A stretch of 32,315 bases of DNA from a bacterium (GCA_021809895.1 JAJZJU010000020.1:1-32315), one strand, 5' to 3'. Numbered from the stretch's first letter, positions 1-9,943 are shown. A program made the numbers and translations. The notes: generated from the letters alone by a model not told the origin.

Positions 1-131
1 GTCACCAGCTTTAGCAGCACCAGGATCAGCAGGATCCCCGCCGCCAGCCCGGTCACGCGCCAGTTGGCGCCACGCCGGGGTGGGCTGAGCATCGGAGTGG
101 CCTGCTGGTCGACCGCCTGATCCTGGCTCAA
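1..131 (-). CDS. N-terminal fragment of a membrane-anchored protein truncated by the window edge (TTG start; MSQDQAVDQQATPMLSPPRRGANWRVTGLAAGILLILVLLKLV...)
   Basis: Reverse complement of 1-131 is open for 43 codons. A strong SD (AGGAGGTG, + strand 136-143 as cacctcct) precedes the TTG. Basic patch followed by one hydrophobic segment. Confidence 0.55.
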   Translation of the reverse strand, partial: MSQDQAVDQQATPMLSPPRRGANWRVTGLAAGILLILVLLKLV

Positions 132-379
132 CCGTCACCTCCTAGCCCACCTAAGTCAGCTGGCCCGGCGGCGGCGCACCATGGCCGCGCTCGATTGTCC
201 ATCAACGGGAAGGCCCATCTGCGTCTCAGACCGCCGTTCCCCGAGGAAAGGATCGAAACCAAACCGCCCCATGCCGCGTTGGTAGGGTTGGGCACGGCGC
301 GAGTAGTGCGCCTCCCCCGCCTGGCCGGGCCCTGGGCAACCAGTGGCCGCTGGCCCCGCGCCGTGCCCAATCGACAATC

Positions 380-2533
380 ATGCGAGACATAAACCTGCAG
401 AGCAGCACTAGAGCGAGTGTTCGGCGCCGCCGCGGGGGCACAGCCCCCAGCGGGTTGAGTTGGCGCCGTTGGGCAGCCATCTTGGCCCTGGGTGGGCTCG
501 CCTGCCTGGTGGTTCTGAGCATTCCCCTGACAGCGCTCGCTCGGGCGTACAGTGCCCTCCCGGCGGGCGTAGCCCTGCCCACGGACACCGTCATCTACGG
601 GCAGGGAAACCAAGTGATAGCGGACCTGCACCCCCCAGGCTCCAGTCGCATCCCGGTGGCGCTCAACCAGATCGCGCCAGTGATGCGGACCGCGATCGTG
701 GCCATCGAGGATCACAGCTTCTGGACCGCCCCCAGCTTCGATGTAACCAGGATCGTCGAGGCGGGGATCTTCGACGTCATCCACCACAGCGCGGCCCAGG
801 GGGCCAGCACCATCCCCGAGCAGGTCGCCAAGATCCTGTACCTGCACGACAACAAGTCGATCGCCTACAAGGTTAGGGAGATCCTCTACGGCAACGAGCT
901 CACATCCCGAATGAGCAAGCCCCAGATCCTCGACGCCTACCTCAACGATGTCTATTTCGGCCAGGGAGCCACCGGCATCCAGGCCGCCAGCGAGACCTAT
1001 TTCGGAGTCAGCGCCAGCCAGCTGACCCCAGAGCAGGCAACCCTGCTGGCGGGGTTGCTGCCGGCTCCGTCCTACCTGGACCCGATCACCAACCTCGCCG
1101 GCGCCCGGATTCGACAGCAGGCGGTCGTAGCCGCCATGGTCAAGTACACCGGACTCAGTCAGTCCGCAGCGCGAGCGATCCTGGCCAAGCCACCGGCGCT
1201 CACCTCCGGCAGCGAGGCGCCCATCGACAACGCCCCCTACTTCGTGGACCAGGTCCAGTCCTGGCTGCTCTCCCACTACGGTTCCCGGTATTCGACCATG
1301 GGGCTCAGGGTGTACACCACCCTCAACCTGCACCTGAACCAGGTGGCCCAGCAGATGGTGACGGCTGACATCGCCCGCCACCAGGCCATGCACATGACCG
1401 ACGGCGCCCTGGTGGCCGAGAACCCCAGCAACGGCCAGATCGAGGTCTGGGTGGGAGGGGCCGGGGCGAAGGTCCCGGGGGGCCAGATCAACATGGCGGC
1501 AGTCCCCCGCCAGCCCGGGTCAACCTTCAAGCTCTACACCTACTCAGCCGCCCTCTCAGCTCACAAGATCACCATGACGACCCCGGTTTTGGACAGCCCG
1601 TTCTCCCTGCCCACGGGGGGTCCCGGCGGTGGGCCCTTCGTCGTTCACGACTATGAGGGCACCTACGCTGGGGTGGTCCCGATCCAGGTCGCCCTGGGCA
1701 ACTCTCTGAACGTGCCGGCGGTGCGGGTGGAGCTCGCGGTCGGCATCCCCAGGGTGCTGGCGATGGCCCGGGCCATGGGCGTCACCACCCTGCCCGGACC
1801 CGCGTCGAAGTACGGTCCCAGCATGACGCTCGGCGCCTACCCCATCCCGCTTTGGGAGACGGCCCAGGCCGGCTCGGTCCTGGCGGCTCAGGGAGTCCTC
1901 CACCCCGCCTACTTCGTCACCAGGGTGGTGGACCAGAATGGGCGTGTCATCTACAGCGCCCACCCCCAGGCCCAGCAGGCGATGTCGCCCCAGGTTGCCT
2001 ACATCATGAACACGATTCTGTCCCGCAACAGCAACCGCCTGTTGGCATTTGGACCGAACACCCCCCTGATCCTTCCCGGCCACACGGCTGCGATCAAGAC
2101 GGGAACCTCCAACAGCTATCGGGACAACCTGGCGGTGGGATGGACCCCGACCCTGGTGGGAGCCGACTGGGTGGGCAACGCCAACGACCAGCCCATGTAC
2201 GGCGGCGGAATCAACGGCATAAGCGGTGCCGCCAGTCTCTGGAACCAATTCATGGCGTACGCTCTGGCCAAGACCCCCAACAGCTGGTACAAGGCTCCGG
2301 CCGGGCTGATCTCACAATACAGTTCGGGACAGACCAACTACTACCTGCCGGGCACCGGCCCCACTTACTCCGTCTTGGGAGGAGGGGTGCAGAGCCCCAC
2401 GCCAACCCCGACCCCCACTCCCCAGACGACGCCAACACCCGCGGCCACGCCTACCCCGCAGGCGACGCCCAGCCCGACTCCATCCCCTCCTGGGTCTGGA
2501 GTAACCCCCACCCCGACTCCGACCTCCGGCTGA
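380..2533 (+). CDS. Class A penicillin-binding protein (GT51 transglycosylase + transpeptidase) with Pro/Thr-rich C-terminal tail
   Basis: N-terminal TM; GT51-like EDHSFW, QGASTIPEQ, KVREILYGNELTSRMSKPQILDAYLNDVYFG; transpeptidase SxxK (GSTFK), SxN (NSLN), KTGTS. Confidence 0.93.
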   Translation: MRDINLQSSTRASVRRRRGGTAPSGLSWRRWAAILALGGLACLVVLSIPLTALARAYSALPAGVALPTDTVIYGQGNQVIADLHPPGSSRIPVALNQIAPVMRTAIVAIEDHSFWTAPSFDVTRIVEAGIFDVIHHSAAQGASTIPEQVAKILYLHDNKSIAYKVREILYGNELTSRMSKPQILDAYLNDVYFGQGATGIQAASETYFGVSASQLTPEQATLLAGLLPAPSYLDPITNLAGARIRQQAVVAAMVKYTGLSQSAARAILAKPPALTSGSEAPIDNAPYFVDQVQSWLLSHYGSRYSTMGLRVYTTLNLHLNQVAQQMVTADIARHQAMHMTDGALVAENPSNGQIEVWVGGAGAKVPGGQINMAAVPRQPGSTFKLYTYSAALSAHKITMTTPVLDSPFSLPTGGPGGGPFVVHDYEGTYAGVVPIQVALGNSLNVPAVRVELAVGIPRVLAMARAMGVTTLPGPASKYGPSMTLGAYPIPLWETAQAGSVLAAQGVLHPAYFVTRVVDQNGRVIYSAHPQAQQAMSPQVAYIMNTILSRNSNRLLAFGPNTPLILPGHTAAIKTGTSNSYRDNLAVGWTPTLVGADWVGNANDQPMYGGGINGISGAASLWNQFMAYALAKTPNSWYKAPAGLISQYSSGQTNYYLPGTGPTYSVLGGGVQSPTPTPTPTPQTTPTPAATPTPQATPSPTPSPPGSGVTPTPTPTSG
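2393..2530 (+). repeat. Low-complexity TP/TPTP-encoding repeat in the PBP C-terminus
   Basis: Translation TPTPTPTPQTTPTPAATPTPQATPSPTPSPPGSGVTPTPTPTSG. Confidence 0.8.
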
Positions 2534-2536
2534 TCG

Positions 2537-3022
2537 TCAGCGACCGACCGCTTCCTCCGCCTTCAGGAGGGCGAGATCCCGGTCGGGGCGCACGGCCTCC
2601 AGCTCTCCGGCCATTGCCAGGGCATCTCCGAGGCAAGCCAGCAGCTGATCGGCGCGGAAGGGCTTGGCCAAGTGGTCGAAGCCGCCGGCGAGCATCTCCA
2701 TGCGGACGTCCACCTGCGGCTGACGGGCACTTGTGAAGATGACCGGGGTCCAGTCCCAGCCCGCCCGTCCCAGCAGCCTGCGGCAGAGGTCGAAGGAGCC
2801 ACCATCCATCAGGTTCAGATCGAGGACCACACAGGAGTAGGGACCGCGCCGAGCCTGTTGGACCGCAGACCGGGATGAGTCCGCCTCGACCACTGCGAAA
2901 TTGAGCCGCCTCAAAATGGCTGCGGTCGCGGTCCTCGACAGCCCATCACGGTCCGCCACCAGGATGGTCCGCTCGGCGGCCTGACGCCGCAGGGAGCGCT
3001 GGGAGAGAGCTTGCGCGGCCAT
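2537..3022 (-). CDS. Receiver-only response regulator (ORF track starts at 3103; ATG at 3022 preferred)
   Basis: Receiver motifs: VADRD acidic patch, VVLDLNLMDGG phospho-acceptor, FTSA, AKPF lysine. No output domain. Leaderless-type -10 TAGACT 7 nt before the ATG at 3022. Confidence 0.8.
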   Translation of the reverse strand: MAAQALSQRSLRRQAAERTILVADRDGLSRTATAAILRRLNFAVVEADSSRSAVQQARRGPYSCVVLDLNLMDGGSFDLCRRLLGRAGWDWTPVIFTSARQPQVDVRMEMLAGGFDHLAKPFRADQLLACLGDALAMAGELEAVRPDRDLALLKAEEAVGR

Positions 3023-3167
3023 TGAACCCAGTCTAGATTTGGCGGCGGCTGCTGAGTACAAGTTCCTGCACCGGTCCGGCGATGGGCTGTAACGCCGGGG
3101 CAACCACCCTGTTCAGCCCTGTCGCGACCTACGTGAGCCACGAGCGACCGGTGAGCGGACCCCATCT

Positions 3168-4841
3168 GTGACGATGGCAAAATCGAGTGCTGCGGGCTGG
3201 CGACAGGGGATCGGAGGCCCGTGGGCGATGCTGGGTCTGGGATTGTTTCTCCTGCTGGTCAGGGTTTTCGAAAGGAGTGGCGGGAAAGGACCGACCTGGG
3301 CCAAGGGATCTGGCCTGGGGGATCCCAGGGCCTGGTCCCAGCTTGAGGTCGCCGCCACCGCCCTGGCCGCCGTCGGACTGCTCGTTGTGGTGGCCCAGAT
3401 GGAGCGATCGAAGCTGCTCAGACCCGGAGCCCTGGGCGGCGCCCGTCGTGCGGGACGAAGAGACCTGCGGCCTTTCCGCGGCGGTCGCGCCCACGCAGGT
3501 GCCACGGTCCGCCTTGGTACCCACCGGCTGGCCCCGGTCCATCTCCCCGCCGAGGATCACCTGCTGGTGCTGGGCCCAACCGGATCGGGCAAGTCGAGCG
3601 GCCTGGCCATACCAGCAATCCTGGAATGGCGGGGGGCCGTGGTCGTCACCGATCCCAAGGGAGAGCTGGTCCGGGCGACGCTGGCAGCGCGCCGCCAGCT
3701 CGGTCAGGCCGCGGTCTTCGCGCCGTTGATGGAGCCCTCTGACTGTTGGAATCCGGTCGGCTCGATCGTCAGCGCTGAGGATGCCCTCCGCACGGCGGGC
3801 CTGCTGATGGGCCGGCCACCGGAGAAAGAGCCCTTCTGGCATGACCTGGCTCTGCAGCTGCTGCAGGGACTTCTCGTGGAGGCGGCCGTGACTGGGATGG
3901 GCGTCGGAGACCTGCTGGCGATTTTGCAGGCCGTCCCGGCTGAGGACATCCCGGCTGAGCTCAGCCATCCGGTCGCACAGCGCCTGACCCAGGGGGCCAC
4001 GAGCGGCGGCGACCGGACCGCAATGGGTGTTGTTGCCACCCTGGTGGCGAAGCTCGCTCCCTACGCCACTGAACGGGTGGCCCAGACCACCTCGCGGAGC
4101 ACCTTCGATGCCGCCGACCTCGTGCGGGGCAATCTCAAGTCGATCTACTGCGTGGTCACGCCCCACGACGCACCGCTGCTTCGAGGCCTAGTCAGCGCCC
4201 TGCTGGCTTCCTGCTGGCGGGCCATCTACGCCTCCCCACCAGCGGTCCCGGTGCTGTTCGTGCTCGACGAATTCGCCCAGCTCACCCTCCTACCGGAACT
4301 CCCCGCCCTGGTCCAGCTGGGCCGATCGCAGGGGGTGCGGATGATACTGATGGGCCAGGACCTCAGCTCGATCAGCGGAATGTACGGCGCCGACACGGCG
4401 TCCGCGCTCTGGGCCAACTGCCGGACCAAGCTGCTGCTGGCCGGAATCTCCGAGATCGACCTGCTGGAACGGACCAGCCGCCTGGCGGGCATGACCACCC
4501 TGCACCGACGCCAGCCGGACCACCTCGACGAGCCGGTCAGCGCCCATCCGCTGCTGGCTCCAGACGACATCCGGCGTCTCCCCGACGACCGGGCCCTGAT
4601 CCTGCGTGGCAGCGGTCACCCGGCGGTGATCCGGCAGCGCCGGTGGTACCGCGACAGGGCCCTGCGACAGCTGGTGAACCTGCCCCTGGAAGCGGGACTG
4701 GTCCCGTCGCTTGCCACGGGCCGCCCCTTGACGGCATGGCGTGGCCGGAAGGACCGGTGTGGGGACGGGACCCGCGAGCAGGTCTGGGAGGACAGAGGTA
4801 GCGAGCCCGGCAAAAGTCAACAGGAGACCACCGCTTGTTGA
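3168..4841 (+). CDS. VirD4/TraG-family T4SS coupling ATPase
   Basis: Two N-terminal TMs; Walker A LGPTGSGKSSG, VVTDPKGELV, Walker B VLFVLDEFAQL, GMYGADTASALWANCRTKLLLAG. Confidence 0.92.
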   Translation: MTMAKSSAAGWRQGIGGPWAMLGLGLFLLLVRVFERSGGKGPTWAKGSGLGDPRAWSQLEVAATALAAVGLLVVVAQMERSKLLRPGALGGARRAGRRDLRPFRGGRAHAGATVRLGTHRLAPVHLPAEDHLLVLGPTGSGKSSGLAIPAILEWRGAVVVTDPKGELVRATLAARRQLGQAAVFAPLMEPSDCWNPVGSIVSAEDALRTAGLLMGRPPEKEPFWHDLALQLLQGLLVEAAVTGMGVGDLLAILQAVPAEDIPAELSHPVAQRLTQGATSGGDRTAMGVVATLVAKLAPYATERVAQTTSRSTFDAADLVRGNLKSIYCVVTPHDAPLLRGLVSALLASCWRAIYASPPAVPVLFVLDEFAQLTLLPELPALVQLGRSQGVRMILMGQDLSSISGMYGADTASALWANCRTKLLLAGISEIDLLERTSRLAGMTTLHRRQPDHLDEPVSAHPLLAPDDIRRLPDDRALILRGSGHPAVIRQRRWYRDRALRQLVNLPLEAGLVPSLATGRPLTAWRGRKDRCGDGTREQVWEDRGSEPGKSQQETTAC

Positions 4842-5122
4842 TCCTCACATCGTTCACGACCGGTCTGGACAACGTCATCCACACGGTCACGACCCTGGCC
4901 CTGGGCGCGGTGGCAGTCCTCTGCCTCAGCTACGCGGCCATTCGATACATGACCTCCCTGGACAACAGTCAACGGCGAGCCGCCGCCATTCAGGGCGTGG
5001 TCACAGTGCTGCTGGGAGTGCTGCTGCTGGTCAATGAGGGGGCGATCCTCAGCTTCGTCGAGGGACTCTCGGGAAGCAACACCGCCTGCGCCACCAGCAG
5101 CTGTTCCGCAACCACCCCCTGA
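4835..5122 (+). CDS. Small two-TM protein, candidate VirB2/pilin-like subunit
   Basis: 95 aa, TTG start overlapping the virD4 stop; two hydrophobic helices separated by a short polar loop (SLDNSQRRAA); position before virB6. Confidence 0.6.
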   Translation: MLILTSFTTGLDNVIHTVTTLALGAVAVLCLSYAAIRYMTSLDNSQRRAAAIQGVVTVLLGVLLLVNEGAILSFVEGLSGSNTACATSSCSATTP

Positions 5123-5166
5123 CCGCCCGAGCCTGGCTCGTACCCGCCACCGTCGGCGCCTGCATC

Positions 5167-7314
5167 TTGCTAGCAGTGGCCCTGGCGGTGGGACACGGGT
5201 CGGGCCGGGCTGTTGGCGGAGCCGGTCTGGAGTTGACCGCGGAGCCGAGCCCAGCCGCCCCGTCGCCCAGCCCAACGCCACCGTCGACGGGCACGGTCCA
5301 GACCAACACCACGAGCCAGCAGTGCCCGGGCATCACCGACCCTTTCTGCTACGTGATGGACGCGTTCGTGTCCGGCCCCGTGGCCATCATGGGTAGCCTG
5401 GACGGCAGCCCGGACCCGGCTCACATCGACCCTGCGACGGGCAGTGTCACCTCCGGCCCCTGGAGCCTGATCACCACCCTGGTCGGTTCCAACCCCGCAG
5501 TCGACAACTACGACGGCAGCCTCGGCGAGCCCGCTCACGAGTGCGGTCCCAGCGGTTGCATTCCCTGGGTGCAGAAGTTGAACTCCATCCTGACCCCTCT
5601 GGCCCTGGGGCTGCTCGTGGTCGCCTTTGCCCTCCAGGTCTCCCTCTTCATGGTGGGCCAGGAGCTGAACCTGCGGGCCGGCATCGTCCCCTGCCTCATC
5701 GCCGCCGGGGTGATCGGCGCCGGTCTGCCCCTGCACCTGGCCGGCAGAGCCATAGACGCCGGGAGCTGGGTGTCACAGGGCCTCCTGCAGGCGACGTTCC
5801 AGGGGATGGGAGCTCACACGGTCCAACCGCTGGACATGATGACGGTCCTTGACATGACGGCCTACTGCCCCGAGGACAGCCCGATCACCCACCCGGACAT
5901 ACACATCTCCTCACCGGGCAATTCCCCGCAGCAGCAGGTGTTGGTGAAGCCCTGGATGGACCCCCGCTTCACCCAGTCGCACTGTATCGCGACCGACAGT
6001 CCGGACTTCACCAAGGAGGTCCTGGACCGGTCTCAGAATTTCTTCGGCCCCCCTCTCCACGACGCCAACTGCGACCGCGGCGACGCCAGCCCCAGCCAGC
6101 CCCTCTGCACCAACACCGACAACCAGGTCAACGACAACCAAAACCAGAGCTGCCTGGAGGGAAGTGGCAACCCTACGCTGGGGTCCCAGCAGCTGAACCT
6201 GCTGCCCCTGCCGGGCGAACCCATCGCCGGAAACGGGCAGAGCCCCTCCGACTGCAGGTACGCGGACATCTACTGGGGCACCGTGCCCACCTTCACCGAC
6301 GTCTGGGCCGGCGTCGGTCCCCACGGACGCAACGGCTATGACGTTCCCGACGGGATCCAGGGCATGCTGGCCTACACCGTCCTGACCCTGCTCGGACTGT
6401 GGCTGGCCATGACCTACCTGGCGCGCTACCTGGTGCTGGCGATCCTCGCCGGTTGCTCCAGCCTGGCCTTTGTGCTGCTGGGCCTGCCGGGTGGGCGGGG
6501 GCTCTTCAACCGGTACTGGCGCACCATGGCCGAGCTGTCTGCGGTGGTGGTGATCCAGACCCTCATCTTCATCGTCTTCGTGGCCGTCATCTCAACCGTC
6601 TCCGGGCTGGCACCTGTCGCCTCCACCACCTCCTGTCCTCTCATCTCCGCCGGCTCGGCGGGGGGCTGCGCCGCCGGCTCCCACGGGCTGCTGGCCGCTG
6701 TGGGCAGCGGCAACCCAGGCAACCAGTTCGCCAAGTGCCTGCTCGCCATCGTGACCGTCTGGTTGATGCTGGAGGTGCCCAAGAGGATCAGCCACGGGGA
6801 GATGTCTACCTACCGCAGCCTCCGCGGGCTGGCTTCAGCGTCCTCAGGGGTTGTGATAGGCGGTGCTCTGATGGCGCGCTCGGAGGCCGGGCCCCGCGCC
6901 GCTCGCTTCGGCGCCAACGTGGGCGCTTCCCTGCGAGAGGCGACTGGACAGCCGAGCCAGTCGGACCATGAGCGGGCCCACCAGCTCGAGGCGGGTGAGC
7001 TCGCCGGACAGCCACGCTGGCCGCAGGTGCGGGGCTACGAGTCACGTGAGCAGTTCATCGGGAGATACCTGGTCGGACGGCCCGAGGCCACCCCTGAGTT
7101 GGTCAGAGTCGTCAAGGTCCAGCCTCAAGAGTTGGAGGAGATGCGAGCCGATGTCTGGTCCTCCCCCGGCCAGAAGCGGCTAGAACAGCTGGGAACCGAC
7201 TATGTGAACGCCCAGGGGGCCCTGGTCCACGACCTCGACGCCGTCTATCTCAACTCCGTTCGGCGCGGCAAGCTGGCACCCATGGCAGGGGACTGGACGG
7301 ACAGAGCCAGTTAG
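5167..7314 (+). CDS. VirB6/TrbL-like polytopic T4SS membrane protein with large Cys-rich loop (true start may be slightly upstream)
   Basis: Several hydrophobic segments; RYLVLAILAGCSSLAFVLLGLPGGRGLFNRYWRTM core; ~180-aa polar loop; position between pilin-like gene and PrgI/VirB4. Confidence 0.7.
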   Translation: MLAVALAVGHGSGRAVGGAGLELTAEPSPAAPSPSPTPPSTGTVQTNTTSQQCPGITDPFCYVMDAFVSGPVAIMGSLDGSPDPAHIDPATGSVTSGPWSLITTLVGSNPAVDNYDGSLGEPAHECGPSGCIPWVQKLNSILTPLALGLLVVAFALQVSLFMVGQELNLRAGIVPCLIAAGVIGAGLPLHLAGRAIDAGSWVSQGLLQATFQGMGAHTVQPLDMMTVLDMTAYCPEDSPITHPDIHISSPGNSPQQQVLVKPWMDPRFTQSHCIATDSPDFTKEVLDRSQNFFGPPLHDANCDRGDASPSQPLCTNTDNQVNDNQNQSCLEGSGNPTLGSQQLNLLPLPGEPIAGNGQSPSDCRYADIYWGTVPTFTDVWAGVGPHGRNGYDVPDGIQGMLAYTVLTLLGLWLAMTYLARYLVLAILAGCSSLAFVLLGLPGGRGLFNRYWRTMAELSAVVVIQTLIFIVFVAVISTVSGLAPVASTTSCPLISAGSAGGCAAGSHGLLAAVGSGNPGNQFAKCLLAIVTVWLMLEVPKRISHGEMSTYRSLRGLASASSGVVIGGALMARSEAGPRAARFGANVGASLREATGQPSQSDHERAHQLEAGELAGQPRWPQVRGYESREQFIGRYLVGRPEATPELVRVVKVQPQELEEMRADVWSSPGQKRLEQLGTDYVNAQGALVHDLDAVYLNSVRRGKLAPMAGDWTDRAS

Positions 7315-7316
7315 CC

Positions 7317-7676
7317 ATGGCCCCCACAGAGATCCCGATGCCGATCTCGGCGATGCCGACTCGCTGGGGAATGTTCACCGGCCATCAGCTCACCTGGATG
7401 GGAGCTGGCGGGCTGCCCCTCTATGTGTTGCTGCGAGCGCACGTGCCGTTGGGCGAAGCGCTGCCCGGCTGCGTGCCGTGGATGGTGACCGCGACTGCCC
7501 TGGCGTTTGGCAGATGCCAGGGCAGGGCACTGGACGCGTTCCTGGGCGACTGGGCAATGTTCCGAGCCCAACCAAAGACGCTGTTGCACCCGGAGCTGAG
7601 ACCGACGCCCCGCACGCCTCAGTTCGTCCAGGTCGACGGCCACGACCGGACCGTGCTGCCCTGGAGCCCGCCGTGA
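7317..7676 (+). CDS. PrgI/VirB3-like small T4SS membrane protein
   Basis: 119 aa with two hydrophobic segments, directly upstream of and overlapping (GTGA) virB4. Confidence 0.65.
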   Translation: MAPTEIPMPISAMPTRWGMFTGHQLTWMGAGGLPLYVLLRAHVPLGEALPGCVPWMVTATALAFGRCQGRALDAFLGDWAMFRAQPKTLLHPELRPTPRTPQFVQVDGHDRTVLPWSPP

Positions 7677-9943
7677 ACCCGCCTTCTTCGTCTCGGCGCG
7701 GCCTGACCACCGCCCTCATCGACCTTCTTTGCGTGGAGGGACGCACCGCGACCCTGACGTCGGGAGCCCGCCGTGCGGCTCTGGAGGTCGAACCGGCGAA
7801 CTTTGTGCTCCAGGACGAGGCCGACCGCGACCTGCTCTGGCGCCGTTACCGCCAGCTCCTCACCGCCGTCGGGGCTCCGGTCTCCCTCTATGTCGTATCG
7901 AGGCCTCTGGATGGACCGGCAGCGGTGCCCGTGATCACCCGGTCTACGATGGCGGCCCTCTCGGCCCATGACCGCGGGTTCGTGGACGGCCTGGTCACCA
8001 GCCACCAGGTGCAACGCCAGCGGCATCTGGTAGTGGTCTGGCAGCGCCAGACCTGGCCACCGCGGCCGGGGCCTGCCGCCTGGCGGCGCAGGGTCCCCGC
8101 TGCAACTCCCACTGCCGAGCTCGACCAGCGCTGTGACGCCCTCCTTGAGGGCTTGGGCCGACTCGGCCTGCGGGCGAGGACCCTCGACCAGGGGGCGTGG
8201 TTCGCGCTGTTGCAGGAATGCTGTGGGGGCAGGAGCGGCCGCCAGCCGGCCGACTTCCAGAGCTGGCTGGCGCCGACGCGAGTGACGGTGGCGCCAGATC
8301 AGCTCCGGATCGACCAGCGCCTATGCCGGAGCCTGCAGATCTCCGGCTTTCCGCGCCGGGTGCGCATGGGGTGGCTGGCCCCTCTGCTACTGAGCCCGCC
8401 GTGCACCCTGAGGCTTGCCGAACACATCTATCCGATGCCAAAGCTGGCAACCCTGAGCCATCTGCGCCGGCGCATCAGGAGCTTCGAGACCAGCCTCCAG
8501 GTGGATCAGATGCGAGGACGCCGTCCCGACCAGGGCACTCGATCCGCTCTGGGCGACGCACTCGAACTTGAGGAGAGGGTCTTGCTGGAGGAGGAGCGCC
8601 TCTTCGGGCTTGGGGTCACCTTGACCCTGGAGGCGGGATCTGAGGACCAGCTGAGCTCTGCCTGGAATTGGGTGGTATCGACCCTGGCAGAGATCGGCTG
8701 CACTACCACGCCGGCCACCCACCGTCAGGTGGACGGCTGGCGCGCCACCATCCCTCTTGGGGCCGACCCCCTGGAGTGGAAGCGCGACATGACCGGGGGC
8801 GCGCTGGCCACGGCGATCCCCTTCGTGAGAGCTGGCCTCTCCCAAACCGGCGGAGCCTTGCTGGGCCCGAGCCTGGTCTCCAGGGAGCTGGTGTTCGCAG
8901 ATCCATTCGCGCGGCGGAATCCCAACTTCAACCTGCTGGTGCTGGGCACCTCGGGCGCTGGCAAGTCCTTCACCGCCAAGCTGCTCGCCGCCCGACTGCT
9001 TCTCCAGGGAGTGCGGATCAGGTGTGTGGACCCGTCCGGCGAGTACCAGGGGCTGGCCGCCCTGGTCGGCGGCGCCTTCCTACAACTGGGTGGGTCCTCG
9101 GGTGGCGGCCTGAATCCGCTGGGACCGGTCCCCAAAGAAATGACCCCGGATGCGGCGGAGCAACGCGCCTTCCGCGCCCTGCCGATCCTGGAACGGCTGG
9201 GCGCCGCCAGGACCACCGCCTCATCGCTCGACGAGCGCAACCTGGAGCAGTTGGAAGTCGCTCTCCTGCAGGTGCTGCGCCAGGATCCGCACGGGGCCCG
9301 CCTGCAGGACCTGGTGGAAGCCCTCAACGAGGCTGGCGCCACCGCCCTGGGGGCTCGGCTCGACCGCCTCACCAACGGCTTGGAGCGAGGCTTCTTCGAC
9401 GGCACCGCCCAATTCACCGGCCCGAATTTCTCCGCCATCTCCCTCAGGGAGCTGCGTCACGACCGCGAACAGCTGCTGACGGCCCTGATCCATCTGGTCC
9501 TGGTGCACCTGGAGGCCGAGCTGGACGAGGGCTCAGGAACGGCCCATCTGCTGCTGGTGGACGAGGCTGAGGTTCTGCTGGACTCGGAGCGATCGGCCAA
9601 GGCGCTGGAGCGGCTCACCCGCCGTCTGCGCAAATCCGGAGCCGGCCTGATGGTGCTTTCACAGGTGGTGGAGGACTTCCTCGGATCCCCGGTGGGAAAC
9701 GTGGTCATCCGCAACTGCCACACCAAGGTGCTGCTGCGCCAGGAGGAGGTTGCCGTACCGGCCCTGAGGGAGGCCTTCGGGCTCTCCACCATGGAGTGCG
9801 ACCTTCTCCTGTCGTGCGACCCCGGCTGCGGATTGATCCTGGTTGGAGGTGAGCACGCGGCTTTTCGCGGCGCGGCTCCCCCGCAGTGGCTGGCCGCCCT
9901 CACCACCGACGCCCTGGTCCGAGCCCCAGGAGCCGGCGCTTGA
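7673..9943 (+). CDS. VirB4-family T4SS ATPase, module 1 (ORF-track start 7478 probably too far upstream; GTG at 7673)
   Basis: Walker A VLGTSGAGKSFTAKL, RCVDPSGEYQGL, Walker B HLLLVDEAEVLLD, LSQVVEDFLGS. GTG 7673 gives a GTGA overlap with the upstream stop. Confidence 0.9.
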   Translation: MNPPSSSRRGLTTALIDLLCVEGRTATLTSGARRAALEVEPANFVLQDEADRDLLWRRYRQLLTAVGAPVSLYVVSRPLDGPAAVPVITRSTMAALSAHDRGFVDGLVTSHQVQRQRHLVVVWQRQTWPPRPGPAAWRRRVPAATPTAELDQRCDALLEGLGRLGLRARTLDQGAWFALLQECCGGRSGRQPADFQSWLAPTRVTVAPDQLRIDQRLCRSLQISGFPRRVRMGWLAPLLLSPPCTLRLAEHIYPMPKLATLSHLRRRIRSFETSLQVDQMRGRRPDQGTRSALGDALELEERVLLEEERLFGLGVTLTLEAGSEDQLSSAWNWVVSTLAEIGCTTTPATHRQVDGWRATIPLGADPLEWKRDMTGGALATAIPFVRAGLSQTGGALLGPSLVSRELVFADPFARRNPNFNLLVLGTSGAGKSFTAKLLAARLLLQGVRIRCVDPSGEYQGLAALVGGAFLQLGGSSGGGLNPLGPVPKEMTPDAAEQRAFRALPILERLGAARTTASSLDERNLEQLEVALLQVLRQDPHGARLQDLVEALNEAGATALGARLDRLTNGLERGFFDGTAQFTGPNFSAISLRELRHDREQLLTALIHLVLVHLEAELDEGSGTAHLLLVDEAEVLLDSERSAKALERLTRRLRKSGAGLMVLSQVVEDFLGSPVGNVVIRNCHTKVLLRQEEVAVPALREAFGLSTMECDLLLSCDPGCGLILVGGEHAAFRGAAPPQWLAALTTDALVRAPGAGA

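Noticed and set aside
128-1393. 421-aa ORF overlapping the PBP gene
   Set aside because: Antisense shadow of the PBP coding sequence; no recognisable motif.
2531-2541. Terminator between the convergent PBP and response regulator genes
   Set aside because: The stops are only about 3 nt apart and no GC hairpin with T-run is visible.
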